Below, one piece after another: positions 1 through 12,300 of a stretch of DNA of 64,000 nucleotides; position 1 is the stretch's first letter, and each line of letters opens with the position of its first letter. The DNA comes from Bolinopsis microptera (lineage: Eukaryota > Ctenophora > Tentaculata > Lobata > Bolinopsidae): assembly GCF_026151205.1 (NCBI RefSeq), contig NC_087072.1:10082169-10146168 (forward strand). Direction: 5' to 3'. Position numbers and translations under genes: made by a program. The notes under the pieces are model-generated. The model was not told the origin of the DNA. It did no database searches and was given only the letters and a program-made list of their open reading frames with translations.

Positions 1-3000
1 TCGGAAAAGTGCGAGATAACCATATATGGAATAATTGAGCTGATTAGTAGCGACTGTATTACCACATGCTCCATGATGGATGATCTGATTGGCCGGGCGT
101 GGAACCCCCGACCAGCGAGATGCTAATAAGTTAACTACAGAGCAGGCGGCTTGCGAAATATGGCATATCCACAGCGTTATTATTATTATAGGGTATAGGG
201 TATAGGGTTATCGAGCCTCTCTGCTCCACGATCTAGAAGATTGGGATTACTTCACCACGGCGACTAAGAAGGTGTTGCACGGTCAACCCCACCTTTAGCT
301 AGCTAGCACCCCACCTTAAGCTCTTCGTTTCTCTCAATAGGGTTAGTGGCAAGTTCAGTCATGATACTACTCACTTGAAACTGAGGTCTTACTTTGGGGG
401 GAAAGTTAGCTTATTGTTAAAGAGGGGTACACTGCACAGTAGGGGCTAATTTGGGATTTCAGTCACGTGATTGACAGCTGTGATGATTGCATATTATGAC
501 ATTATTATTCCAAAATTAGAAAGTGTTCTGTCCTAAAATAAGATGGGGTAGGGCTGCTAAATTTAGAATACTATTCGATCATAGCAGAATGAATGGTTGG
601 GTTAATAACCGGTATATGAAGTCTACAAAGCAACTCCCAAGTTTAGTATGTTGCAATGATTGAAATATTATCTCCAGAAATATTATCAGTAAACATTGCA
701 CCGCTAGGCGCTAGCTAATAGCTGGCTTTAAGTTGTCATTCTGTCTCGACTCTCAGTCCCTCAATACTCCGCAGCTCAATACTGATGGATCATTTCATTC
801 TAAATATCTCATTATAGATCTTTACTCCACAGCAGCAAGTAAAAAGAGTTATAATGAGTTCCGAAAGTTTAAAAGCCCCCAGAATATTTCCTCAACCGGT
901 CCGAATGACGTAGTAATAGTTTGTTTGACGTCACACGTGGGACGCGCGCCAGCGTCATAGTAAATGGAGGGGCTGTGTTTTGTTGTTGCACAATATCATA
1001 ATATGTTTAAAAGGTTGGTTTATTCCACCCTTTTAATGGCTCTAATTTCAACTCAACTTTATACACATTAACTGTGTGTTTCTGGCTATTCTGGGACAAT
1101 TGTCTCATTGTATACCTCACTTTCTGATCTACACACACAATAGCCGTCTCTAACTCAATGTGAAAGGCCCTGCACAGTTTAAACAACTGTATTAGAGCAC
1201 ACAAGTTTACTCTAATATACGGGCTCTATAGTCCCCCAAAGTAGTATAATGTATGATAGGTCGAGATAGAGGATAGAGTGCCGGGAGGCACTGGACTGCA
1301 GCATACACCGGGCAGCGAGGTTAATTATCAGCGTCCAGGTGCTACGATAATTAGAATGTCATGTGACCCGCAGGCCCAGCCCTATTGGCCTGTCCCGAGC
1401 TGCCCGCACGGTAAATGGTAAAACTATTGTAGCCCGAGGCAACAATTTGACCATACTTGACAAGGGTAATAAAGATAAATACCCTGGAGGGAAGACACGC
1501 GCCCCGCAGATCCCCCGCTAACAGGTGCACGACCTATAATTGGGCATTAAAGGGGTCACCTGACAGACCAGGAGGCAGCCTCATTGGTTACAAATCCGTC
1601 ACGTGGTGGAGAACAGATCACTGATTGGCCAAATAGTTATACAGTAATTATGTAGGTGTGGTAACGATAGTCAGTAGTGCAAGGTCGACAACGTTCTCCT
1701 CGATGGTCGGTAAAATATATTGCACCACGTTTTATATTGTCAGAGAGATGAGACGACAGACGAGATCGAGCCGACCAGTCAGAGGGCTGATATAACTATC
1801 TACCAATGAGGAGGAGGAAGAGTTCTCTGTGCCTGATTTCAACGCATGTAATCATGTGGTCCCCAGTCACTAATGACCCAGAAATATTAAATATTCTACA
1901 AGCACAGACATTTAAATCTCGATTCGAACAATCCACCCACAAATACTGGCCTACATTATATACGACCATCAAATCAGGCTTAAATCTGAATATTTTCAAT
2001 CCTATCCAATAGCATTTTTAAAGAGGTCCATCTGCAATAGATTTCAGACGAATATTCCTCATTCCGCTATATTACAGATACTAAATTATAGTTCAAAACA
2101 TCATGAAATAGTTTTGTTATCCAATGCAGATCACTTCATCCCACACTTAAATGTCCATATCTCTCTCCCAGCCCACATGACTCCCTCAGATCCACATAAA
2201 AGGAGTAGTACTATGTACAGATAGGTCGAGGTACTTGCAATATAAGGCATCATGTCTCAGGTCACGCTACTTGCCGGAAGCCTATAATATCATACCGTAC
2301 TGCGAGCTGTAATTAATTGTTTATAAGAGCACGCTATTATACAACTGTAATGGGCGAGCCCATTGGAGAGTTCAGGTCAGCTGAGCTGGGATGATCTTTG
2401 TTCCCTGCGGTTAGGAGGAAATCACGAGACTAACCTCACACGTGCCCGTTGGAGGTCATCATGTCACGTGACACAACGCCGGACATTTGAGTGGTCCGGG
2501 ACACTCGGCTCGGTGGAAGTGATCCGCAGCACACTCGTACACAGTTCGTGTAGAAATGTCAAGTCAGCTGCCGGGTAGTATACCTGGATTTCAGTGACAC
2601 TCCCTCACTGTGGATACACGAGTGGAGGAAGTCCCGAGTAGAGTGGACTCGGCCCTTACCTTTTAATATAAGGTTGTGGAATGTGGAGCGGAAGTACCAC
2701 TTTCACTACCACTTCCCCTTCAGTTCAAGTTGGTACATGACAGCCAAATGAGGGTACCAAGAAATTAAACACAGAGAATAGGTCAAGTTCAATAATATCA
2801 TGGTTACTGCCACTGCTCTATATTGATTATTGATCCAACAAAATTTCAGAGAACATAAATGATAAAAGACAAACATTATTGCTAAGCCTGGACACTGGAC
2901 AGTTGCAGTGGACATGAAACATGCCTCGAAGCAACACGACTAATACAGCTAAGGGGCGGGGCCAGGGGAAAGTTTACAATGCTCATGATCCCACAAGAAA

Positions 3001-6000
3001 CCTTCGGCCTCATGGAAAAATATCCAACATCACAAAAAGTTTCCTGAGAGCTTTGTCCCCATACTCTGCCAATGGGTTGAACCAAAAGAACTATCACTAG
3101 GTAGTATGTAAGGCCCGGGGACACCACCCCATGTTCACAATTCAAGCAATACAAGTGTCAAACCATAACCGACCAAACTCACAACTTCACAGAAGTTCAC
3201 GTGTGAAAATGATAAGAACTGACAGAAAAACATCCCACGAAACAAGCGAAAGTGCAACTCAGCACAGACACACACAGATGGCCGGGTAGGTGATGAGTTC
3301 TCGTATTCCCTGGGGAGCCCGGGTAATTAATATAACAGTGCAATGTGTGCTGTTGAGTAGTAGACCCCAGGATATCCTATTCCCTCACTGTCTGCTCCGT
3401 TAATGAGACGAGGAACTAGTGCTAGGTTTGTCAGGCCCACTGGTCCGACCGACCGCGGGACTCGTGTTCCGAATCCTTACAATGTCGGGTGTAAACGTTA
3501 GTTATTTAATCCGATATTAAGTGGAACATACTTTGGGTTTAGCAGAGGCTGCAGGAGGGAGTACTCCCAGTTACTGCGGAAAAACCGATTACAGACCGAT
3601 TCCACAGAAACCACTTTAGAGCTTTCAAAATTCTGAACCTGACTAGAGTTAAATGGTTTTCGTGAATAGTTTCCAGTTTTGGACAGTTAAACTCCTGAGA
3701 ATTCTAAGAATCTCTCACGTCACCATCCCACGGAATGAATAAAGTAGCCCTCTAGAAATGCGTCCCAACATTTAGGATAGGAACATTATTGAGGACATTT
3801 ATCCCATGTATAGATTTGATCCAGAGTAATAATAAGAACTCAATATGCGAGTCACTAAAAGCCTGATACCCACCCTGTCAGCACTCCTTACTACACGCCG
3901 CTTTATAGAGCATTCAGGGCGATTAACAATCGGTTACGTCAAACGTACGGTTTGTGCGTCAACCTGACCACTTACTGAGAGGCTTAAAACGACCGAAAGA
4001 AAACTCAAAACCATTGTTCTTGGAATTGAGGGAAAACTTAAACCACATACGCATAATATGAAGAATAGTTTATTAGTCACAAAGAGGAATAATGTGAATA
4101 TTTTAGATAAACTTACAATTCATTTGTTATGATCGTTCTTTGTCTATATCAGATTGTTCAACTCCGCTAATGGTTTTTTCAGATTCACTCCAGATATCAG
4201 GCATTTTCCTGAAAATAACGAGGAATTATTCAGCTGTGAAACTCAGGCAGATTCCACGCCCAGACTTCCGGTGAACTGGCATCCACGGCATCGATAGGAA
4301 TAAACATTAAACTAAATACACAGGAATGCATCTATTGTTTTTCGAATGGAAGGTTAGGAATTTCGACTGTCACCAGGTGTATTGCATACCTGAATATTTG
4401 AGCAGCATTCCAGACTTCAGTCATTCTATGACAGTTGCACTGTCTCCAAGGATCGTGGGTAAACGTATGTGAATCCTTAACCTCTGGAGTTCCTTAACCA
4501 CTGCAGCGTTTCCAAAAAGAAGCTTGGAAACGAAGGGTTAAAGATTACTGTATAAAAACCATGCAATGATTTGACCATAAAGGAACAATTTGACCATTTT
4601 AAATTACCAATTGCTAAAGTCTCCATAAAAATCAATTTTGAGACTGGATATTTTGAGAGGGATGGTAATAATTTTGCCGATTGTTTGAGAGACAAAGAAT
4701 AGTCGGGGGTTGCAAAGCAAACTTTAATAGCATGGGTACTAACTACAGCAATCACCGACCATTAAGAAATTATACTCGAAATCCACTGCATCCAAACGGT
4801 TGGAAATCGCTTAAAAGGCGACGCGTTTCTTGCGTCACATACATTCGAGCATTTTATTTGACTCGGAGCTGTTATTAAAGGCATGTTCTAAATGCAGTGG
4901 ATTTGCAAGAAAAAGTGGTTGCTCTGTTTTCAATTTCTAAATAAATATGAAAGTAACAAATAACAAATATTTCTAATATACATCATTGGTACATATGCAC
5001 TATAAGTAGGCGCGTACTGTAAGCTATAGTACTACATCCCACGATTCGCGAAACTAGAGCTACACGTTACTATGTTAGAGTAGTAAAGCTTTAAAGTGAC
5101 GTCAGAAAGATGATGAGCTTGGAACAGCTTTGCTTTATAAGATGTTTCAATTCAACATTACTGATACATCAGTCTTCACTTTTAAGATAGTTTGATCGAC
5201 ACACATTGTGGATCTCAAATACAGGCCCTGGGCTGTTTGGCCGGTCAGGAGGGGTCAAGACACTGAACGTATAGCACGAGTCGCAAAAATTCATGCATTA
5301 TATTTCCAAATTTGCCCACATAAAATCTTGTATATAAAATATCCACGTATTCGTTCCACAGCCAAGATAAGGAATTCGGTTATAGCTAGTACAGCATAAT
5401 GGTAAATAGGTCTGTAAATATAGGCCTAAACGGGGGTTGGTAACTTTATACTGTACACGCAAAACCGTAAAGCATTTATTTTAGCATACATTATATTTTG
5501 AAATTTCTACACTTAAAGTTAGTATCGAATTACAATAGAAAACATTTGGTGTAAAAGGGTCGTATAAATCATTAGAATTTCTTTAAAACAAACTGATTTG
5601 CTAGAGATATTTTACAAAACCGAGTCAAGCTGTACCACGTGAAGCTACGTGAGACACTCGCGACAATGCGTCGCGTCTGCACGTCACAAAGGCACCTCAC
5701 TGTTCTTACTACCCATTGGCATATCACAAAATATGATGTAAAAATGAAGCCTGTAAATTCCTCATAATAAAAATATATAATAGATACACAGCTTGAATTT
5801 GTAAAGTTCCATCGCACAAACAGTTAGCGAATATAAAAGTTGGAAAAATACCTCAAACACTATATGCACTGGAACCTTTGCTCGGGCATTCAAACCTTCA
5901 TCATCATAATCTGTAGTACAAAATATGGGGCTAGAGGGAAAAAGAAGGACACGAACATAATCAACATGTGCCACATCCGGAGTCTCTTTACATATATATA

Positions 6001-8700
6001 TACTAGGGCCCATATTTAATCAAATATATAGCACAATATATAGCACCATACTACAGTATTAGCCACACCATAACATAACGATTCATATCTACATTGCAAA
6101 TAAAAAACACTAAAGGATAAAGGAATTGAGATGCTTTTAAATGTACTCCACACAGTTAACGTAGAACTATATCTTACAATATGTTATATTATTATCATTA
6201 TGAATTGTTAGAAAAAGGTCAAATGTATTCTAAACCCCTACCTTGAATTATAATATTACGTCATTATGGATGTTTTCAATAATATATCAAATAATGTTGG
6301 TAAAGAAAAGGTTCCTAGTGAAGTGTACTGAGCTGTTGGGCCGAAATGCTTTGAAAATAATATCGATAGCTAGTAAATATATATAATGTAGATTATGTAT
6401 ATTATATATATATAATCGTACAAAATCAGGAAAGTTCTTAAACCCATTAATTTTAAATCATGCAATTCTACAAAAGAGTCTAAATCATAACTGAAATAAG
6501 GAATAAAATTGGAAACTATGAAATTCGATATATTTGAAAAAGAAACCATTGATCAATTTTATCAAAAATCATAATTTAAATATCGGTTGAAGTAGCGTAA
6601 AAATACTATAAAATAATGATAAGAATATATTATATATTGTATAGATGTTAAGCTAGCTTATAATATGATAATATTGATACACTTATAAAGACAAAGAATA
6701 TATTATAATACTTATTAAGACTGCTTTTTTGGGTAAAAAATTTAGTCTTCACCGACTTCAAAAATAGCGATCTATTAAATGCTAGAAGTTAATTCTCAAA
6801 ATTCCTATTATTCCATATTTGTCCACAAAATAGTTGCTGGATGGTAAATGGGCTATCACGTTATAATAGCAAGTGTGCGGTACTATTCACTATGATCGGG
6901 AGTTTGTAGCCCTCTTTGTTAGGGAGGCCATCATGACGACGCAGGAGGACCGCTAACACAGAGCTGTTATACCGCTACAAGGTATAATCACACACACTCT
7001 CTCGTACTCACCAAGTTCGTGTACAATTTAACATTGTTTGGCAACAACTATATACAGGTAGCTCAGGTGAGAGAGAGCGGGTTGGTGACCAATGAAACTA
7101 AAGCAAGCAATGTGTTTAGCCAATCAGAGGACAGGATTCGGAGCACGTGATTTGAGAGTGATAACAGGAACAGAAGGATCACGTTTCCTGTTGCCGAGCT
7201 ACGGTAGAGGCCTCACAGCTAATACTTTTCTCACAGTAACTAGTAGTTGTGTTCAGTTATTCTGTGTACACAGGGCCGTCGGCATGTACTGGAAATTACG
7301 AACATGTATTGGAATTTAGCATGTGAAGGGACAATTTGGGAGTTGGAAATCTGTTTGTTGATAGCTGAAATATGTCCCATTGAAAGCAACAAGGTACATT
7401 ATTAGAGGTAAGTGCACTGTTAGAGGTGTGTGAGACGGAGATCTGGGTTTGGCTGAACCGTTATAATACATTTAAAACATCTGCTTGTCTAAGTAGCATG
7501 TAATAAGATAAATGTGTACCGACGTGTGCCACACACAGCCGGGTGCAGAGCAATGCCCCCCAAGGTTCCTAGCAAGCCAATCAGCGCAGCTCCTGTCACA
7601 CACCGCCCAATCAGGTGGTAGTATGACCTTACACGTGGTGTAGATGTAACGAGAGTTTTCAACCTCCCGTGTGATAACGCTTACATTTACATACCCAGCA
7701 ACAAAATTGTGCACAATATATGGAATGTGTAATACCTTTACATGGACAGAATATCAAAATCTATGTTGCTCTTGGAAAGAAAATTCCGTACAATGTGATA
7801 AGGTTGTGCAGGCTTTCTCAAGAAAACCGTGCAAATCTGGATAACGTTCCAGGAAATGAGATAAAGCTAGAACAATGGCAAGTTTCTAAACCCCGTGATA
7901 ACTGGTCACATGACATGACACGTGACAATGTAACCGAGAAACAGATAACAAGAAATGTGATCCAACATCAACATGTAACCAACAACTATATAAAGTGCGA
8001 TCAAGCTGTTTTATTCAAATAGTATATATTATGCTAACTTCTTTGCCGTAGAAAGATTTAAAAACTCCAAAAATGGCGCAGTTTGGCAGGAACTGCATTT
8101 AAATAACACTATAATGCACCAGTTACATATATAATATATTATGTAGCAATAGCAAACGTGATTACCGTAACATTATAATATATAGTACTTATTATTAATA
8201 AACCACTCTTGACAAATAATATAAAATCAAATACAGATTATCCACTAAAAGAGACAACAAAATATTTGTGTGCTGTTCACTCCAAGATGTAGAGATATCA
8301 AGAGAGAGAAAGAGAGACCTGAGTACTCGCAAACTAACTTATACATATGTTGTTAAGTTTAAATTTCACAAATTAATAAATATAACGTTAAACTAAAGGG
8401 TAACGAAACGTAACGAAACCGTATATAATATTAAATAAAATCTGCAGTAAAAAAGGTGTTTAAAATTCAAATTTACAATGTTTGGAGCTCGCACAATATA
8501 CTGAAGATGTAGTTCATACCACCAAAGTTCTATACAATTTTATCGCTCATCACTTCATCTACAGATAGTTTTAAAAGCTTCAAACCGCAAAAGTTACCGG
8601 GACAGAATCTATTCCATCACCAGGGCAACCGTTGCTGTTTGCCAGTTAAAAGCATATAACTTTACGTTAAAAGGCCGTCAAAGAGGTCTGACCAAGTAAT
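1..8700. other. Long stretch without a recognisable gene
   Basis: I read all frames and found only short open frames with no family resemblance (the longest, about 100 codons near 7720-8022, looks random). The base composition is AT-rich, with an especially AT-rich (TA)n-like part near 6360-6720. Several patches carry CCAAT/ATTGG boxes next to CACGTG E-boxes (near 440-480, 925-940, 1575-1640, 2450-2475, 7085-7160, 7565-7640). The part nearest 8700-9167 is probably the 3' untranslated region of the CPEB-type gene on the minus strand. The rest may be its downstream flank. Confidence 0.6.
926..939. promoter_or_regulatory. CRE palindrome abutting an E-box
   Basis: A perfect CRE palindrome TGACGTCA (926-933) is followed directly by CACGTG (934-939), with another half CRE (TGACGT) about 15 bases upstream. 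CRE sites bind CREB/ATF factors and CACGTG binds bHLH factors. No transcript start or neighbouring first exon is visible, so a promoter role is only inferred. Confidence 0.3.
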
Positions 8701-8703
8701 ATA

Positions 8704-8709
8704 TTTATT
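8704..8709 (-). promoter_or_regulatory. Candidate poly(A) signal of the CPEB-type gene
   Basis: AATAAA on the minus strand, about 460 bases past the CPEB-type stop codon. AT-rich sequence makes chance matches common. Confidence 0.25.
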
Positions 8710-8916
8710 AAGTCTAATTCTCAAATTGCATTCTATGTTGGTTTAATGACTGCACAGTTAGATGAAAATATAAAAAACAGGTTTCACATATCACATACTA
8801 ATCTTTCAAAACGTGTTTTTTCATCAGGTAAAAAAGTGAAAATACAGAATGTATAATAATATATAACAAAGCGCAGCGTCATAGCACATTGTATAACAGA
8901 CAAAAACTACCAGAGG

Positions 8917-9043
8917 CATTCGTTACCAGACATCTAGATGCTCTGGTAACCAGGCAACTAAGGACCAAGCAACTAGATCTTGAGATTACCAGGCTTCTCC
9001 AGATGTCTGGTAACCAGACAACTAGATGTTAGTAACTAGGCAA
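8917..9043. repeat. Short degenerate repeats in the CPEB-type 3' UTR
   Basis: Three or four degenerate copies of a motif around CTGGTAACCAG plus CAACTAGATG follow each other just past the stop codon. The core CTGGTAACCAG is itself a palindrome, and segments such as CCAGACATCTAGATG and CCAGATGTCTGG can pair, so the RNA could fold into hairpins. Function unknown. Confidence 0.5.
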
Positions 9044-9167
9044 CTATATGTAACGAGAATAATGACCACTATCAGACCACGACATTGTTTTTAGAGAGAT
9101 GGAAGTAGGATCATCTACAAAGCTTCTTTGAGAAGGACCGTATAACTTTAACTTTTTGTACACAAGT

Positions 9168-9395
9168 TTACCATCTGAATGAGTTGAGAGACCTGGACCT
9201 GTCGGCTCCCTCCTTGACCAGGGGTTTGTGGAACTCTCGTCCTGGCTGGGTGTGGGCCACGCTCCAGCAGTGCTCACAGAAGTACCGCAGACAGGAGATG
9301 TGCCCACAGAAGAAGGGTGCGAACTTTCCTCCGCAGTGCTCGCCGTTACACTCGTCACACAGCTGATCGTCTAGAACGTAGGGCTTGACCTCGAC
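9168..9395 (-). CDS. CPEB: CPEB-type gene, last exon (ZZ zinc domain)
   Basis: 228 nt in phase 0 ending with TAA at 9170-9168. It encodes VEVKPYVLDDQLCDECNGEH, then a Cys/His cluster (CGGKFAPFFCGHISCLRYFC, CEHCW, H) and the ending EFHKPLVKEGADRSR...SFRW. The Cys/His spacing is that of the C-terminal CPEB ZZ domain. Frame-shifted open frames of about 100 codons over this exon are shadows. Confidence 0.96.
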   Translation of the reverse strand, partial: VEVKPYVLDDQLCDECNGEHCGGKFAPFFCGHISCLRYFCEHCWSVAHTQPGREFHKPLVKEGADRSRSLNSFRW

Positions 9396-12300
9396 CTGTG
9401 AAATGGTAGCAGATGTTTAATAAAGTTTGAAGGGTAAGAATATTGTACGGAACGTTTGTTTTTTTACACTCACTTTGCTCAACTGAGTTACTCAACACAG
9501 CCCTGCTAAGTCTCGTGATTTTATCGCGTGGTGTAACATTAAGAACATTCTAGAGCTATTCTCAAGTCTCAATCTTAGAAGGCTCCAGACAAACACGCCC
9601 ATATTGCTCAACACTAATAAAAATAGATTGCATACATCATCAGCTGTCGAATTCTAAATGATTCGTCGCTTAAACCATGGGAATAAATGCACGGAACCAT
9701 CCAAAGATTAAAACATGAAATTTTGACTAGACATTTCATTATTAATTAAATGCAAATTACCTTTTTGTCAATGTCCCCGATTTTCAGCTGAATGAAGCGG
9801 TTGTTAATAGCGTTGATGTAACTGGTGTGGTTGCTGAACGCAACTCTTCCCGCACCCTTAGGATACTTCAATTCCGGGTCGACATCTATTCCAGCATAGC
9901 AGACACCAGAGTAATACTTGTTCATTATAACCGCCAGCTCAACTGAAAACAGATCATTTAAAATGATGTAATCTTTTTTGTATCAACTTATTTTAAAGTC
10001 GAGTTTCTAGAATAATCTAAACTTAGTACGTCTAGACAAGTTTTTCTAAACCTTTAAGAAATGAACAAATTACCAGATCGGAGAGGTCTGGGGACTCCAC
10101 CCACGAAGATCGTCTTCCGCGGATCAAGGGGCTGAGATCCGTCCATCACAAAGTCAGCGTCTTGGAGACTCCACGGTCTTATTTGAACCTTTTTGAAATA
10201 TATTGTTAAAAATATATAAAACAAAGATCTATCATCTTGGAAAGATGTCTCGAAGTATATGTTATGAGTGGTAGGCTTTGTTATCTAAAATATGTGCTGT
10301 ATCTAGCTATTTAGCCTCTTGAGGTAGCTCGCGTGTATTAAATGATGAAAACTTCTAAATTTAAGGCAGTGAAATCTATTGTTGTGAATTGGTTTACACT
10401 CTGAGTCCCGAGTGTGAGACTGGATGTGTTATTTCCCAAAAGCTAGATTACAGGGTTACACAGCACCTTACTTCCTTCTAGACAAAAGTCTTCATGATTT
10501 ATCATGCCACGCGCCCTTTTAAATCCACCAGAACCGCGTGATTTACATCTTACACCTTAATTAGGACAACAACTCAAGACTGTTCCTCGCGAAACAATGG
10601 GCACCTCAATGGTTCTACTCTTGAACTCTAGTGAGACGTGACTGTGTAAGTGTGTGAACTGTAAAAAGAGCAACTCTTTAGCATGTGGAAGGCGAGATTT
10701 ACAAAATTTTGTGACCGTTTAAAGTATGAAATGTCCTTTACAAGGGGTAATTACACCCTCCCCGAGATTGGAGCAATTCACCTGACGACCTGAACATTTC
10801 CAATTGTTTTGTTCTTGATGGTTGCCTAATGCCAAAGCCAGATCGAGGGCATGTCCCCACATTTTACAATTCGGCCCTCAGTCATGGGTTCGTCCAAACA
10901 GATGTGGTTTCTGTTTTGGTGGGCCCCGTGGGGCTCTGTCCCTTATTATGTCACTCTAATTAAATAGCGGACACGCTTGTTGAAGGACGCTAATAAGCGA
11001 GAGTATATCGGCCCTGCAGGGTAGCCGTGCTCACGTGACCCCTCACATGACCAGTGAGGATGAAAGTAAAGTGTGAACTACAAAGTGTAATAGTTACACA
11101 ACATCCTGTGTGCACTGTTGATGCGGTATAATGACCAGTTGTGTGTGATGTGCGGGATTGGTCGTATTGTGAGTCATCAACACTGCACTCGTTCAACACT
11201 GAGAAGAGCTGCAATTGTTTGACACGTCCACTCTTAAATGAGGGCTGTGGCCTAAAACTAACTATTATTATGTATAATGGCGCTCCCCGGGTGTAAAACT
11301 AACTGTTATTATATATGACAGGGTTTAAAACAAGCTACAATGTGGCATTCTGGGACCTGGGTGAACCAGATGTGAGTTTAGAAACGTGCTAAATAAGTTT
11401 ACATTTAAACTTAAAGCGCACGTTTACGTTTAGTTATTTAGCGTTTAGAGTTTACAGTATCCTAACTATTTGAATTGTCGCTAGGTTACCAGATCCAGAG
11501 GTTGGTAAACATTGGGTAAACATTTTAGCTGATCGAAAATTGACGTGGTTTAAAATAGGAAAGGTATAAATGGAATAATATGTACTAATAATATGAAAGG
11601 AAAAAAACAATAACAATACTTACAAACTCTCGACCCACATTCTGTAAAAGAGAACACTTGATAAATATGGTTGGGAAAATATAATCCAGATTCTGAGCAG
11701 AACATCAAGACAGAAAGGCATGCGCCCAATCAGAAGCAAGGTATTTTGGAAGACAATCAAACGAGCAGCAGAAGGTAGAAGTTTTGCATCTAATTCTAAT
11801 CAGAGACTTCAGCTTATATCACTGAGTTTTAAAAAGGATTTCTCGTATATTCGTTTGTTATCATCATTTTGATCATAAATCATTCTCACTTTCATCGATA
11901 GATCATGCGGACTTTGTTTCTCATTACTCATACACAATGACTTACACGTCAGTACACTTAATAATAGACTAATAAAACCGTACCTACACCTCAACTCTCC
12001 TATTAGCTATACGCACACATACTTGGGACATTCTCTGGCTCCAGCATACTTGCAGCTGATAACCGATGCGGGCCAGATCCGAACTCTCCCCACATACTCC
12101 CACATGATCCGCACGACGCATAAATTCCTCGCCCACACATGATCCACATAAATCCTCTCGCACGAGTCCGGGCTCACGCAATGACTTGCCCCGTCTCTAC
12201 TTGCTCCAGAATACAATGACCACCACCTAATCGCACGAAACCATCTACATAGTCAGATAGTGAGCAGACGGTCCTTAGCCTTTGTGAGCTGCGAAATAAT

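Noticed and set aside
8917..9043. Possible self-cleaving ribozyme like the one in mammalian CPEB3
   Set aside because: The mammalian ribozyme is intronic. I could not fit an HDV-like nested pseudoknot to this UTR sequence.
9044..9358. 104-codon minus-strand frame over the last CPEB-type exon
   Set aside because: Shadow frame. The true frame gives the Cys/His ZZ domain and the family C-terminus.
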